Assembly (NCBI RefSeq): GCF_000829825.1
Contig: NZ_JXSL01000020.1
Span: 434,001-498,000, forward strand
Reading direction: 5' to 3'
DNA: 64,000 nucleotides
Source of the DNA: Paramagnetospirillum magnetotacticum MS-1
GTDB lineage: Bacteria; Pseudomonadota; Alphaproteobacteria; Rhodospirillales; Magnetospirillaceae
Made by a program: the position numbers and the translations under genes. Within the stretch, counting starts at the first letter, position 1. Each line of letters opens with the position of its first letter. Under the pieces are notes generated by a model. The model searched no databases, was not told the DNA's origin, and saw only the letters and a program-made list of their open reading frames with translations. Positions 28,527 to 37,965 of this stretch are shown piece after piece.

Positions 28527-29984
28527 TTAAGCGGCCTTCCACGGGGCCTTGAGCTTGCCCCACACCGGGGCGTTGATGGCCATGTCCATGTCTCGCGCGA
28601 AGATGGCGAAGCCGTCATAGCCGTGATAGGGGCCCGAGTAGTCCCACGAGTGCATCTGGCGGAAGGGCACGCCCATCTTCTGGGTCGAGTACTTCTCCTT
28701 GATGCCCGAACCGACCAGGTCGGGACGGAGCTGCTCGATGAACTTCTCCAACTCGAACTCGCTGACATCGTCATAAATCAGCGTGCCTTCCTTGAGGTAG
28801 GTGGCGGTGCGCTGATAGTCGTCGTTGTGAGCGAACTCGTAGCCCGAGCCCACGATCTTCATGCCCAGGTCTTCATAGGCGGTGGCGGTGTGACGGGGGC
28901 GCAGGCCGCCGACATACAGCATGACCGTCTTGCCATCCAGCCGCGGCTTGAAGCGGGCGGTGACCGCATCCACCAGGGGCTGGTACTTGGCGATGACCTC
29001 TTCGGCCTTCTTCTGGATGGTCTCGTCGAAGGCGGCGGCGATCTTGCGGAGCGAAGCGGCGATCTGGGTCGGACCGAAGAAGTTGTATTCGATCCAGGGC
29101 ATGCCGTACTTCTCTTCCATGTGACGGCAGATGTAGTTCATCGACCGGTAGCAGTGGATGAGGTTCAGCTTGGCCTTGGGGGCGCGCTCGATCTCGGCCA
29201 GGGTGGCGTCGCCGGACCAGGAACCGATGACCCGAAGGCCGATCTCTTCCAGGAGCTTGCGGCTCGGCCAGGCATCGCCGCCGATATTGTAGTCGGCGAT
29301 CAGGTTCACGTCGTAGGGGCCGGTGGCCCACTCTTCCTCGGTGCCCTTCTCGAAGACCCAATCCCGGATGGCGTCGTTGGCGATGTGGTGGCCCAGCGAC
29401 TGGGACACGCCACGGAAGCCTTCGCAGCGGACCGGAACGACCTTCTTGCCGATGTCCTTGGCCTTCTTCTTGGCGACGGCTTCAATATCGTCGCCGATCA
29501 GGCCGATCGGGCACTCGGACAGCACCGAGATGCCGTTGTTCAGCGGGAACAGCTCGTCCAGCTCGTCGATCATGATTTCGAGGTTCTTGTCACCGCCGAA
29601 AACGATGTCGCGTTCCTGGAAATCGGAGGTCACCTGCATGGTGACGAAGCTGTCGATGCCAACGGTGCCGGTGAAGTAGTTGCGGCGCTGGGACCAGGAA
29701 TACTGGCCGCAGCCGATGGGACCGTGGGAGATGTGGACCATGTCCTTGACCGGACCCCACACCACGCCCTTGGCACCGGCATAGGCGCAACCGCGAACGG
29801 TCATGACGCCGGGAACCGACTTGATGTTGGACTTCACGCCGCAGGTCGGGGTGCCGTTCTCTTCGGTCTTGACGGTGCCGAGGTGGCGGGCGCGCTTCTT
29901 GGCCGACTTTTCCGGGTACTGATCGAGGACTTCCTTGATCAGCGCCTCGTTGGCGGCGGTGTCGTTGGTGTAATCGAGGCTCAT
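28527..29984 (-). CDS. nifD: Nitrogenase MoFe protein alpha subunit NifD
   Basis: A 485-residue alpha subunit carrying FeMo-co. P-cluster cysteines are in [29 protein letters not shown] and [11 protein letters not shown]. The FeMo-co ligands are the Cys in [15 protein letters not shown] and the His in [16 protein letters not shown]. The substrate-gating VRGCAYAG region is intact, so this is a Mo-type and not a V- or Fe-only enzyme. It lies 96 bp after nifH and is co-transcribed with nifK. Confidence 0.98.
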   Translation of the reverse strand: MSLDYTNDTAANEALIKEVLDQYPEKSAKKRARHLGTVKTEENGTPTCGVKSNIKSVPGVMTVRGCAYAGAKGVVWGPVKDMVHISHGPIGCGQYSWSQRRNYFTGTVGIDSFVTMQVTSDFQERDIVFGGDKNLEIMIDELDELFPLNNGISVLSECPIGLIGDDIEAVAKKKAKDIGKKVVPVRCEGFRGVSQSLGHHIANDAIRDWVFEKGTEEEWATGPYDVNLIADYNIGGDAWPSRKLLEEIGLRVIGSWSGDATLAEIERAPKAKLNLIHCYRSMNYICRHMEEKYGMPWIEYNFFGPTQIAASLRKIAAAFDETIQKKAEEVIAKYQPLVDAVTARFKPRLDGKTVMLYVGGLRPRHTATAYEDLGMKIVGSGYEFAHNDDYQRTATYLKEGTLIYDDVSEFELEKFIEQLRPDLVGSGIKEKYSTQKMGVPFRQMHSWDYSGPYHGYDGFAIFARDMDMAINAPVWGKLKAPWKAA

Positions 29985-30080
29985 GCCCCTTCTCCTTCTC
30001 TAGAGCTTCCACTTTGCCCGCCCCATCCGCCGACCCGGAAAAACCGGGGCGGCGGGGGACAGGTTAGGCGCTGATGCCGA

Positions 30081-30980
<900 letters not shown>

Positions 30981-31040
30981 TCAGGTTGGCCTTCAAAATT
31001 TGCTCGGCGAGGACTGGGCCACCGCCACGGCCTCCTCATC

Positions 31041-31055
31041 GCAATGGGCGTGCCA
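31041..31055 (-). promoter_or_regulatory. Sigma-54 promoter of nifHDK
   Basis: On the minus strand it reads TGGCACG-CCCA-TTGC, a perfect -24/-12 element, 72 bp upstream of the nifH start, leaving a leader of about 60 nt. Confidence 0.93.
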
Positions 31056-31145
31056 GTTTGGTGTGCGCCGCAGCGACAAAAAATAAATCAATAAAAACAA
31101 TGCGCTGCCACGGTGTGTCGGAGGTGTGCCCGCTTTTTGGGCGTC

Positions 31146-31161
31146 TGTGCGGAATCCGACA
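31146..31161. promoter_or_regulatory. NifA site 1 of nifH
   Basis: TGT-GCGGAATCCG-ACA fits TGT-N10-ACA, about 90 bp upstream of the nifH -24 box. Confidence 0.85.
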
Positions 31162-31175
31162 AACCATCCAGGCAG

Positions 31176-31191
31176 TGTTGCAACCCCAACA
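31176..31191. promoter_or_regulatory. NifA site 2 of nifH
   Basis: TGT-TGCAACCCCA-ACA fits TGT-N10-ACA. It is centred 30 bp (about three helical turns) from site 1, so both lie on the same DNA face. Confidence 0.75.
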
Positions 31192-31284
31192 GGATCAGGG
31201 TTTTTGGACCTTCTGTCGGGTTCGTGCCGATGGGTATGAGTCTTGCATAAGATCGTGCTGAACTGAGGGGACTCGAGTCGACAC

Positions 31285-32100
31285 ATGAACGACGCGCGCG
31301 CGCATAGCATCGGCCACAGCACCAATCTGGTCGGATTGTCCACCAATCTGCTGGGATCCGCCGCCTTTAACGAGGACCCGCGCGAGCTTCACATCTCGGG
31401 TGTCCGCGAGATGAACAAGCAGTTGTTCGAGATGCTGGGGCAGTCCGACGGCCTGATGGATGCGGGCGATGCCTTTTATAAGTACATGATGGCCATGTTC
31501 GGCATCGATCCCGAGCAGCAGGAGGAGCTCCAGGGCACGCGCCGACGCTACCGGTCGAGCTTTCTGCGGCTTCTGAAAGGCTGGGGCTATGATTCCAACG
31601 CCCCCGAGGGCGCCGTTCTGAAAGGTTGGGTGGAAAGCCGCTTCGGGCTGTTTCCCACCTTTCATAAGGAGATGATCACCCGCTTCTCGACCCAGGGCTG
31701 GGCGACCTATGTGGACGAGAAGATGTCGTCGCGTTTCCACAACAACTCCATCTACTGTCAGCTGGACATGCTCTATGAGTTCTGCCAGTGGGGTCTGGCC
31801 CGCCATGCCGCCCCCGGCAAGACCCATCTGACGCTCTATCGCGGCATCAACTCCTTCGACGAACATCAGGTCGTCGAACGGCTCGACCGCAAGACCGTGA
31901 TCATGCGCCTCAACAACCTGGCGTCGTTCTCGTCGGACCGCGAGGTCGCCGATTGTTTCGGCGACACCATTCTGACGGCCCATGTGCCGGTGGTGAAGGT
32001 GCTGTTCTTCAATACGCTGCTGCCCGTTCATCCCCTTAAGGGAGAGGGCGAATATCTGGTGATCGGTGGCGATTACCGGGTCACCGCGTCTTACTTCTGA
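31285..32100 (+). CDS. draT: Dinitrogenase reductase ADP-ribosyltransferase DraT
   Basis: A 271-residue enzyme that transfers ADP-ribose from NAD+ to the NifH arginine when ammonium appears or energy drops, switching nitrogenase off. It matches DraT over its length: GHSTNLVGLSTNLLGSAAFNEDP at the start and HLTLYRGINSFDEHQVVERLDRKTVIMRLNNLASFSSDREVADCFGD near residues 175-225, with the R-S/F-S-E-type transferase elements. It is divergent from its target gene nifH and 11 bp before draG. Confidence 0.96.
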   Translation: MNDARAHSIGHSTNLVGLSTNLLGSAAFNEDPRELHISGVREMNKQLFEMLGQSDGLMDAGDAFYKYMMAMFGIDPEQQEELQGTRRRYRSSFLRLLKGWGYDSNAPEGAVLKGWVESRFGLFPTFHKEMITRFSTQGWATYVDEKMSSRFHNNSIYCQLDMLYEFCQWGLARHAAPGKTHLTLYRGINSFDEHQVVERLDRKTVIMRLNNLASFSSDREVADCFGDTILTAHVPVVKVLFFNTLLPVHPLKGEGEYLVIGGDYRVTASYF

Positions 32101-32111
32101 TTGGATTTCCC

Positions 32112-33029
32112 ATGCGATTACCGTTTCTCGACCGTTCCCCCACATCCGGCCCCAGCCTTGAGGAGCGCGCCTTGGGCGCCTATCTGGGTTTCGCCGTGGG
32201 CGACGCCCTGGGAGCCACGGTGGAGTTTCTCACCAAGGGCGAGATCCGCGAGAAATACGGCCTGCACCGCAAGATGATCGGCGGTGGCTGGCTCCATCTG
32301 GCGCCGGGGCAGGTGACCGATGACACGGAAATGAGCCTGTGCCTGGGCCGCTCCCTGATTGCCAAGGGCGGCCTCGACCTCACCAATGTCTGCGAGGAAT
32401 TCGCCGCCTGGCTGAAGACCGGGCCGGTGGATGTTGGCAACACCTGCCGCCGGGGCATCCGCCGCTTCATCACCAACGGCACTTTGGACGGTGGTTATTG
32501 CGAGGGCGATGCCGGAAATGGCGCGGCCATGCGCAATCTGGCCACCGCCATCGCCACCCTCAACCATCCCGATCTGATGGAGGAGTGGACCGTGGCTCAA
32601 AGCCACATTACCCACAATCACCCACTCTCGGACGATGCCACCCTGGCCCTGGGTCGCATGACCCAGTCGCTGCTGCTGGGTCAAGGCATGAAGGCGGCCC
32701 GCGACGAGGCCAACGCCCTGGTGGAGAAGCATAAATGCTTCAAATTCGAGACCTTCCGGGGCCAATCCACCGCCTATATCGTCGATACCATGCAGACGGT
32801 GCTGCATTTCTATTTCCTCACGGATTCCTTCCGTAACTGCCTGATCGAGGTGGTGAACCAGGGCGGCGATGCCGATACGACCGGCGCCATCGCGGGCATG
32901 CTGGCCGGAGCCACCTATGGTGTGCGCGAAATTCCCTCCGCCTGGCTGGGCAAGCTGGACAAGACGGTGACGGACGAAATCCGCACCCAGGTCCCGGCGC
33001 TGCTGGCCCTGGCGGACAAGCTGAAGTGA
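32112..33029 (+). CDS. draG: ADP-ribosyl-[dinitrogen reductase] hydrolase DraG
   Basis: A 305-residue binuclear Mn enzyme that removes ADP-ribose from NifH and restores activity. ADP-ribosylglycohydrolase metal residues are seen in VTDDTEMSL near residue 60, THNHPLSDDATLALG near 170, and NQGGDADTTGAIAGMLAGA near 255. It is the second gene of draT-draG. Activity is normally governed by GlnB/AmtB sequestration, and neither gene is in this window. Confidence 0.97.
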   Translation: MRLPFLDRSPTSGPSLEERALGAYLGFAVGDALGATVEFLTKGEIREKYGLHRKMIGGGWLHLAPGQVTDDTEMSLCLGRSLIAKGGLDLTNVCEEFAAWLKTGPVDVGNTCRRGIRRFITNGTLDGGYCEGDAGNGAAMRNLATAIATLNHPDLMEEWTVAQSHITHNHPLSDDATLALGRMTQSLLLGQGMKAARDEANALVEKHKCFKFETFRGQSTAYIVDTMQTVLHFYFLTDSFRNCLIEVVNQGGDADTTGAIAGMLAGATYGVREIPSAWLGKLDKTVTDEIRTQVPALLALADKLK

Positions 33030-33043
33030 AGGAGGGCCAGGCG

Positions 33044-33478
33044 ATGGCGTTGATCGTTTTCTACGAAAAGCCGGGCTGCATGAACAACACCCGTCAAAAG
33101 CAGCTATTGTCCAAATCCGGACATGACGTGGTGGCGCTTGATATCCGCGCCCAGGGTTGGAGCCCGGAAACCCTGCGGCCGTTCTTCGAGGGATTGCCCG
33201 TGGCGCAGTGGTTCAACCGGGCCGCCCCCAGGGTCAAGTCGGGCGCCGTGGTGCCCGAGACCGTGGGCGCCGAGGAGGCCTTGGCCGAGATGTGCCTGGA
33301 CCCGCTGCTGATCCGTCGCCCCTTGATGGAAAGCGGCGGCCGCCGGATGGCGGGATTCGACGAGACGCTGGTGAATGACTGGCTGGGTCTGGCCCCGGCG
33401 CCGGAACCCCTGACCGAGACCTGCCCGCGAAGCGATGGAATCTGCTCGGTGCCGGGGCATCATTCCGGCCAGCATTGA
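33044..33478 (+). CDS. Nitrogenase-associated ArsC-like protein
   Basis: A 144-residue thioredoxin-fold protein of the arsenate-reductase-related family associated with nitrogenase genes. It opens MALIVFYEKPGCMNNTRQKQLL; the CxxxxxR arsenate-reductase loop is replaced by GCMNNTR, which keeps one Cys and the Arg. LLIRRPLMESGGRRMAGFDE is the family's second signature. I chose the ATG at 33044 with GGAGGG before it, rather than one overlapping draG. It sits where R. rubrum has draB; equivalence is unproven. Possible role in redox or Fe-Mo protein maintenance. Confidence 0.87.
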   Translation: MALIVFYEKPGCMNNTRQKQLLSKSGHDVVALDIRAQGWSPETLRPFFEGLPVAQWFNRAAPRVKSGAVVPETVGAEEALAEMCLDPLLIRRPLMESGGRRMAGFDETLVNDWLGLAPAPEPLTETCPRSDGICSVPGHHSGQH

Positions 33479-33508
33479 CCCAAGCCGGGGCGCGGCGCTT
33501 TCAAATGA

Positions 33509-33540
33509 AAAGGGCGGGACCTGTGTCCCGCCCTTTCTTG
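33509..33540 (+). terminator. Terminator of the draTG operon
   Basis: AAAGGGCGGGAC, loop CTGT, GTCCCGCCCTTT form a perfect 12-bp stem followed by CTTG. It also serves the convergent chemoreceptor gene, whose stop is 14 bp further on. Confidence 0.88.
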
Positions 33541-33553
33541 TCCCTATTGGCGA

Positions 33554-35575
33554 CTACACCGCCTTGACGCTGTTGAGGAAGGTGTCCACATGCTTGCCCA
33601 GGCTGGTGCCAGCTTCTTCCAATTCCTCGGCCACCTTGTACATGTTCGAGGCCATCTCGCCGGTCAAATGGGCGGCCGATGACACTTCCGAGATATTGCT
33701 GGTCACTTCGTGATTGCCGTTGGCGGCTTCCTGCACGTTGCGGACGATTTCCTGGGTGGCGGCATTCTGCTCTTCCACCGCCGCGGCGATGGATGACACC
33801 ACTTCGTCCACGCGCCCGATGGCGGTGCCCACCGTCTTGATGGCGTTCACCGCGCTTTGAGTGGTGGCCTGGATGCCGCTGATCTGCTCGGCGATCTCGC
33901 TGGTGGCCTTGGCGGTCTGGGTGGCCAGATGCTTGACCTCGTTGGCCACCACGGCAAAGCCCTTGCCCGCCTCGCCCGCCCGGGCCGCCTCGATTGTGGC
34001 GTTCAGCGCCAAGAGATTGGTCTGGGAGGCGATGTCGTTGATCAGGCTGACGATCTCACCGATCTTGACGGCGGCGGCGGACAGGCCTTCGACGGTGGAA
34101 TCGGCGGTGTGCACGCCGTCCACCGCTTCCTGAGTGATGCGGGTGGTGTCTTGCACCCGGCGGCTGATCTCGTGGGTGGAGGCGCCCAGTTCCTCGGCGG
34201 CACTGGCCACGGTCTGGATGTTGGCGGTGGCCTCCTCGGCGGCGGCCGCCACCGCCGCACTCTGGCGCGAGGTCTGCTCGGCGGCGGCGTGCAGGCTGGT
34301 GGAGGTGGAGTGCACGCTTTGCACCGTCGTATCCACTTTGGTGATCACGCGGCGGATCATCACGTCGAAATCGGCGGTCAGCAGTTCGCGTTTGCGGCCG
34401 CGGCCTACTTCGCGCTCCTGCTCGGCGCGGGCTTCGGCTTCCAGTTGTTCGGCGCGGATGAGGCCGTCCTTGAAGACCTGGACGGCGCGGGCCATTTCGC
34501 CGATCTCGTCCTTGTTCTCGGTTGCGGGAATGGCGACGCTCTTATTGCCAGCGGCCAGTTGGGACATGGTGTCGGTCATGGCCTGGACCGGCTTGACGAT
34601 GCTTCCGGCTATCAGAAAGGCCAGCACCAATCCGACGGCAAAGGCGGTACAGGACAGGATCAGGCCGCTGATGGTGGCGCCTTTCAGGCTGCCGACGGTA
34701 TCGGCCTCCATGGCATCAAGGGCGGCCATCTGGGAATTGCGGGTGTCCTCGGCCAGCTTGGCGATGTCGCGGGCTTCGTCGCGCATGACGTTGTTGATTA
34801 GATTATCGAGGGCCAGGGTGGCGGCGATGACCTGACCAAAAGTCTCCTTGTATGTCAGGGCCAGTTCCGAGGTTTCCTTGGCCAGGCGCTTGCGGGTGGG
34901 GTTGCGAAGGCGGTCCTCCAGCGGATGCATGGCGGTCATGAATCGATCCAGTTGCGCCTTGACGTCCTGGGCGCCCTTGTCGCTGGGCTGCATCAGGAAG
35001 CGCGCCACCTGAAGGCGGGTCGCCATCAAGGCCTGCTCCACCTGTCCGGTAATGGCGGCGGCCTCGAAATCGCCATCGGCCATGGCGGAATGGGCAATGC
35101 TGGCCAGATCCTCCGTGGCCTTCCTGCCCATTCCGGCCAGTTGCTGGTTGGCCAGTTTGTCGCGCAGGGTATAGGTCTCGACGACCTTCTCGAAATTGGC
35201 AGAATACCCCTCCAACTGGGCCCCGATCTTCTTCAGGTTCTCCAGACGGGTGGGGTCGATGGTTTCGGCGATGGCTTGGGGCAAGGTCTTGCGGATATTA
35301 TCGAACAGCTCCCGCGCCTTGGTCGCGTAGACCGCCTCGCCCGTTTCCGAATAGACACGGGCGTTGCGCCTGGCCTCATTGAAGGTGCCGACCATGACCG
35401 CCACCCGGACGGCGTTGTCGCCGACCTTGGCGTACTTTACCACCTGATCGGTTCCGGTACTCAGCCCGCTGGCTCCGATGATGGCAACCACGGCCAATAG
35501 GGCCAGAACAAGGCCAAAGCCCAAAAAGATACGGGCCTTGACGGTGAAGCGGGAGAGGAATTGTTGAAAAGCCAT
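33554..35575 (-). CDS. Transmembrane methyl-accepting chemotaxis protein (helical periplasmic sensor, HAMP)
   Basis: A 673-residue receptor. TM1 is at ~16-38 ([22 protein letters not shown]). A long, all-helical periplasmic domain of ~260 residues follows, resembling the HBM type. TM2 is near 305-330 ([23 protein letters not shown]), followed by HAMP. The signalling domain contains [50 protein letters not shown]. It lies inside the nif island but has no sigma-54 promoter of its own that I can see. Ligand unknown. HBM receptors for organic acids exist, so a carbon-source sensor is plausible. Confidence 0.9.
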   Translation of the reverse strand: MAFQQFLSRFTVKARIFLGFGLVLALLAVVAIIGASGLSTGTDQVVKYAKVGDNAVRVAVMVGTFNEARRNARVYSETGEAVYATKARELFDNIRKTLPQAIAETIDPTRLENLKKIGAQLEGYSANFEKVVETYTLRDKLANQQLAGMGRKATEDLASIAHSAMADGDFEAAAITGQVEQALMATRLQVARFLMQPSDKGAQDVKAQLDRFMTAMHPLEDRLRNPTRKRLAKETSELALTYKETFGQVIAATLALDNLINNVMRDEARDIAKLAEDTRNSQMAALDAMEADTVGSLKGATISGLILSCTAFAVGLVLAFLIAGSIVKPVQAMTDTMSQLAAGNKSVAIPATENKDEIGEMARAVQVFKDGLIRAEQLEAEARAEQEREVGRGRKRELLTADFDVMIRRVITKVDTTVQSVHSTSTSLHAAAEQTSRQSAAVAAAAEEATANIQTVASAAEELGASTHEISRRVQDTTRITQEAVDGVHTADSTVEGLSAAAVKIGEIVSLINDIASQTNLLALNATIEAARAGEAGKGFAVVANEVKHLATQTAKATSEIAEQISGIQATTQSAVNAIKTVGTAIGRVDEVVSSIAAAVEEQNAATQEIVRNVQEAANGNHEVTSNISEVSSAAHLTGEMASNMYKVAEELEEAGTSLGKHVDTFLNSVKAV

Positions 35576-35720
35576 GGGGAGTCGCGCCTTAATCGTAAAC
35601 CATAGGAGATAAGGTCATAGGTATGTGTGTTGCGAGCGTAGTGTGTACCAGGATATTCATCGTTTGAAGATGTAAAAATTTGAATCTTTTTTGATATTTT
35701 GATCAATAGCGCAAAATAAT

Positions 35721-35750
35721 GAAGGGGCGCCCCGCCGGGGACGCCCCTTC
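35721..35750 (-). terminator. Terminator of the nifB operon
   Basis: GAAGGGGCG (35721-35729) and CGCCCCTTC (35742-35750) enclose an inner CCCC/GGGG pairing. On the minus strand ATTATTTTGC follows. It lies 23 bp beyond the 2Fe-2S ferredoxin stop. Confidence 0.85.
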
Positions 35751-35772
35751 TCGATCTGCAGGCTTCCGCCAC

Positions 35773-36156
35773 CTATCGCCGCAGATCGATCTCCACGCCC
35801 GGCTCGCCCGAGAATTCCACAAGGATATTCTCGTCGCGGACGATGTACTGACAGGCCAGCCGGTAGGGCGGGGGCATGTCATTGGTCTCGGTATTGTCCA
35901 ACTGGGCCTTGGTCATCTTGCCGTTGACGGAGAGCGTCAGCTTTTCCTTGTCGGTCAGGTGGATGCCGTGGGGCGCGCGATCGTCAAGGATGGTCACCTT
36001 GATCAGGCACGAGCCGCATTCGCCGTCCTGGCACTGGCAGGGAATGGCGATATTGTTCTGCTTGGCCACGCCCAGCAGGGTTTTGTTGTCGCCGGCCACC
36101 GCATAAACGGTGACGTCCTTTTCCAAGGTCGGCGCGCTGAAGGTCACATTGGCCAT
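35773..36156 (-). CDS. 2Fe-2S ferredoxin in the nifB operon
   Basis: A 127-residue plant/adrenodoxin-fold ferredoxin. Cluster ligands are in IPCQCQDGECGSCLIKV near residues 39-53 plus CQYIV near 103. Similar 2Fe-2S proteins (FdxD/FdI-like) are common in nif islands and may feed electrons to nitrogenase or defend it from oxygen as the FeSII protein does in Azotobacter; which applies is unknown. It is the last gene of nifB-fdxN-nifZ-nifT-SIR2-fdx, 32 bp after the SIR2-like gene. Confidence 0.88.
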   Translation of the reverse strand: MANVTFSAPTLEKDVTVYAVAGDNKTLLGVAKQNNIAIPCQCQDGECGSCLIKVTILDDRAPHGIHLTDKEKLTLSVNGKMTKAQLDNTETNDMPPPYRLACQYIVRDENILVEFSGEPGVEIDLRR

Positions 36157-36188
36157 ATTTCATCCTCTCCAAGGGTGGGTGGCGGCTA

Positions 36189-37043
36189 TTAAGCCGTCTT
36201 GGCGGCGGTCATCAGGGCGACGGCCTCGGCCAGCGGCATGGTGATGGGGGTGATGCCCTCGACTTCCAGGAACTTGAGCTCGTTACGGGTCAGCTCTTCG
36301 GGGACCACGGCATAGCGCGGTCCGCCGCAGCGTTTGGAAATCTGGCGGGCAAAGGTGCGCAAAATCTGGTCATAGAAGCGGCAGCCCAGGAAGACGAAGC
36401 CGCGGTTGGACCGGCGATCCTTGACCAGTTGGGGAATGGGGGTGCCGATATCGATATCGGTCAGCACCTCCACATAGTCGGAATCCGACACCAGCACATC
36501 GCCGGTGGGCTGGGCCGCGCCATGGGGCTTGTACAGGACGGTGCGCCAGCTCTCGGCCACATCCTCGGCGACGATGGCGCCGTCGGGAGAGACGGCACGG
36601 AACCAGACGCCGCCATCCAGGCGCCGGGCTTTGGAGCAGCCCTGGACGATGCCCCAGCTTTCGCGCCCGACGGCCTCGAAGGCGGCCTTCATGGCGCCGT
36701 CATACCAAGTGTCGACCACCATGGGCAGCTTGGGCAGTCCCGCCAGCCAGCGGTGAAGCGCATTGGGTTCCGGGATGGGCTGAAAGAACGCGGCCATCAG
36801 CTTGTCCAGGGTGACCCGGTGCTTGTGGGTCTCGATATACTGGGCGGAATGCCAGAGATTGTTCTTGATGCGCCCAGGCACGCCCACCTTGGACGCCAGC
36901 GCCAGGGACAGGGTCCGAGCCCCCACCGGCACGGGCGGCTCCGCCTCGATGGTCAGCACGTCAGGCCCCAGAAAGGGGATGAGATTGCCCGCGGCAATCT
37001 CCGCGCCGACACCGGCGAGCAGCGAAAGTGGGGAGTCGAGCAT
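36189..37043 (-). CDS. SIR2_2-type protein embedded in the nifB operon
   Basis: A 284-residue protein with a SIR2-like NAD-binding design: GNLIPFLGPDVL at the first glycine motif, the catalytic-type histidine in LYKPHGAA, DSDYVEVL, and RGFVFLGCRFYDQILR near the end. These follow the SIR2_2 pattern (I-P-F-x-G, K-x-H-G, F-x-G-x-x-x-x-D) rather than classical Zn-containing sirtuin deacetylases; no zinc cysteines are seen. The usual GAG-S is changed to LGPD. I chose the ATG at 37043 (GGAGG before it). It lies between nifT and a ferredoxin gene, so it is co-expressed with nitrogenase. Related genes occur in other nif clusters, but I know of no assigned function. Confidence 0.78.
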   Translation of the reverse strand: MLDSPLSLLAGVGAEIAAGNLIPFLGPDVLTIEAEPPVPVGARTLSLALASKVGVPGRIKNNLWHSAQYIETHKHRVTLDKLMAAFFQPIPEPNALHRWLAGLPKLPMVVDTWYDGAMKAAFEAVGRESWGIVQGCSKARRLDGGVWFRAVSPDGAIVAEDVAESWRTVLYKPHGAAQPTGDVLVSDSDYVEVLTDIDIGTPIPQLVKDRRSNRGFVFLGCRFYDQILRTFARQISKRCGGPRYAVVPEELTRNELKFLEVEGITPITMPLAEAVALMTAAKTA

Positions 37044-37066
37044 GGCCGCGTCCTCCTGCATGAAGC

Positions 37067-37282
37067 TCAGTCGTCGCCGCCGGAAAGCTTTCTCGCATCG
37101 ACGGTGATGGGCAGCTTGGTATCGGGCGGCATGTCGGGCATGGCGAAGGTCCAGCCATTGGCGATCTTGATGGTGCCGCCCCAGATGCCTTCCTTTTCGG
37201 ATTCGACGACCAGTTCCTCGAGATCCTTCTTAGGCACGTAGATCTCGTACTTTTCGCCGACCTTGCGCAGCATGACCTTCAT
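37067..37282 (-). CDS. nifT: NifT/FixU family protein
   Basis: A 71-residue protein matching NifT throughout (MKVMLRKVGEKYEIYVPKKDLEE...WGGTIKIANGW). Role unknown; in other bacteria mutants show little phenotype. Its ATG overlaps the nifZ stop (ATGA). Confidence 0.94.
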   Translation of the reverse strand: MKVMLRKVGEKYEIYVPKKDLEELVVESEKEGIWGGTIKIANGWTFAMPDMPPDTKLPITVDARKLSGGDD

Positions 37283-37560
37283 GACGCCTTCCTCTCGTTT
37301 TCCTCAAGCAGCTTCAGTTCGTGGGCCCGCATGCCGACCAGCATTCGGGCCTCCACGAAGTCCACGGAGTAGACATAGAAGCGGTTGAGATAGGTCCCCA
37401 CCTGGGAGACGTAACCCCATTCGCCCTTGCGGATCAGGAACTCACCGATCCGCGATCCCGGATAGGTGCCGTCATTACGGACGTCCTTGAGCGCCATGAC
37501 CTTGTCGCCGCGCTCAAAGGCGGGTTGATCCCACAACTCGAAATGCGTTCCGTCGTTCAT
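37279..37560 (-). CDS. nifZ: NifZ family protein
   Basis: A 93-residue NifZ protein (FERGDKVMALKDVRNDGTYPGSRIGEFLIRKGEWGYVSQVGTYLNRFYVYSVDFV). NifZ helps form the second P-cluster of the MoFe protein. I chose the ATG at 37560, preceded by GAGGAGG; upstream in-frame sequence is non-coding. It is coupled to nifT. Confidence 0.94.
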   Translation of the reverse strand: MNDGTHFELWDQPAFERGDKVMALKDVRNDGTYPGSRIGEFLIRKGEWGYVSQVGTYLNRFYVYSVDFVEARMLVGMRAHELKLLEENERKAS

Positions 37561-37655
37561 GGCGACCTCCTCTATGTCCCGCAGAGTCTCGGTGCCCCCG
37601 ACTCTCGTCGTCCCATCGGGCGCCTGACGCCTTCGGGACGACGAGGGAATAAGGG

Positions 37656-37844
37656 TCAGCCCTGAACGATGCAGCCCTCGACCGGGCACACCGCCTGGCA
37701 CTTGGGGGCGTCGCCGTCACACTCGGTGCAGCCCGAAGCCTTGATGGTGTAGACGTCGTTCTTGATGGAGATGGCGGCGTTGGGGCACTCGAACTCACAG
37801 GCGCCGCAGGTGGTGCATTCGGAAGCGATGATCTTGAGAGCCAT
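37656..37844 (-). CDS. fdxN: 4Fe-4S ferredoxin FdxN
   Basis: A 62-residue 2[4Fe-4S] ferredoxin with [16 protein letters not shown] (residues 10-25) and [20 protein letters not shown] (39-58); the second motif has the expanded spacing of nif FdxN proteins. FdxN donates electrons to NifH in rhizobia and assists NifB in Azotobacter. It directly follows nifB here, which favours the NifB-linked role. The ATG at 37844 has GAGGAG before it. Confidence 0.94.
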   Translation of the reverse strand: MALKIIASECTTCGACEFECPNAAISIKNDVYTIKASGCTECDGDAPKCQAVCPVEGCIVQG

Positions 37845-37965
37845 GATGTTTTCTCCTCTTCTCCAAGTTTTTTCTGCCCCTCGCCGGGCGCGGCCCTCCG
37901 GCCGCTTGGCCGCCGCCTCAATGGCGGCTGATCGCGAAAGTGCGCCAGTTTGGCGCTCTCCGCCT

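Noticed and set aside
28623-30074. 483-codon open frame antisense to nifD
   Set aside because: It is the GC-bias shadow of nifD: no family resemblance, no ribosome site, low-complexity Gly/Val/Leu composition. The same holds for long frames opposite nifK (27010-28530), the CBS/DUF294 gene (1601-3121), the acyl-CoA ligase (7965-10772) and gatA (41165-42505).
33554-35575. Chemoreceptor as part of the NifA regulon
   Set aside because: No TGT-N10-ACA or -24/-12 element was found in the spacer upstream of its start (35576-35720).
36189-37043. Classical sirtuin deacetylase (CobB)
   Set aside because: Zinc-binding cysteines and the GAG-S and GIPDFR motifs are absent.
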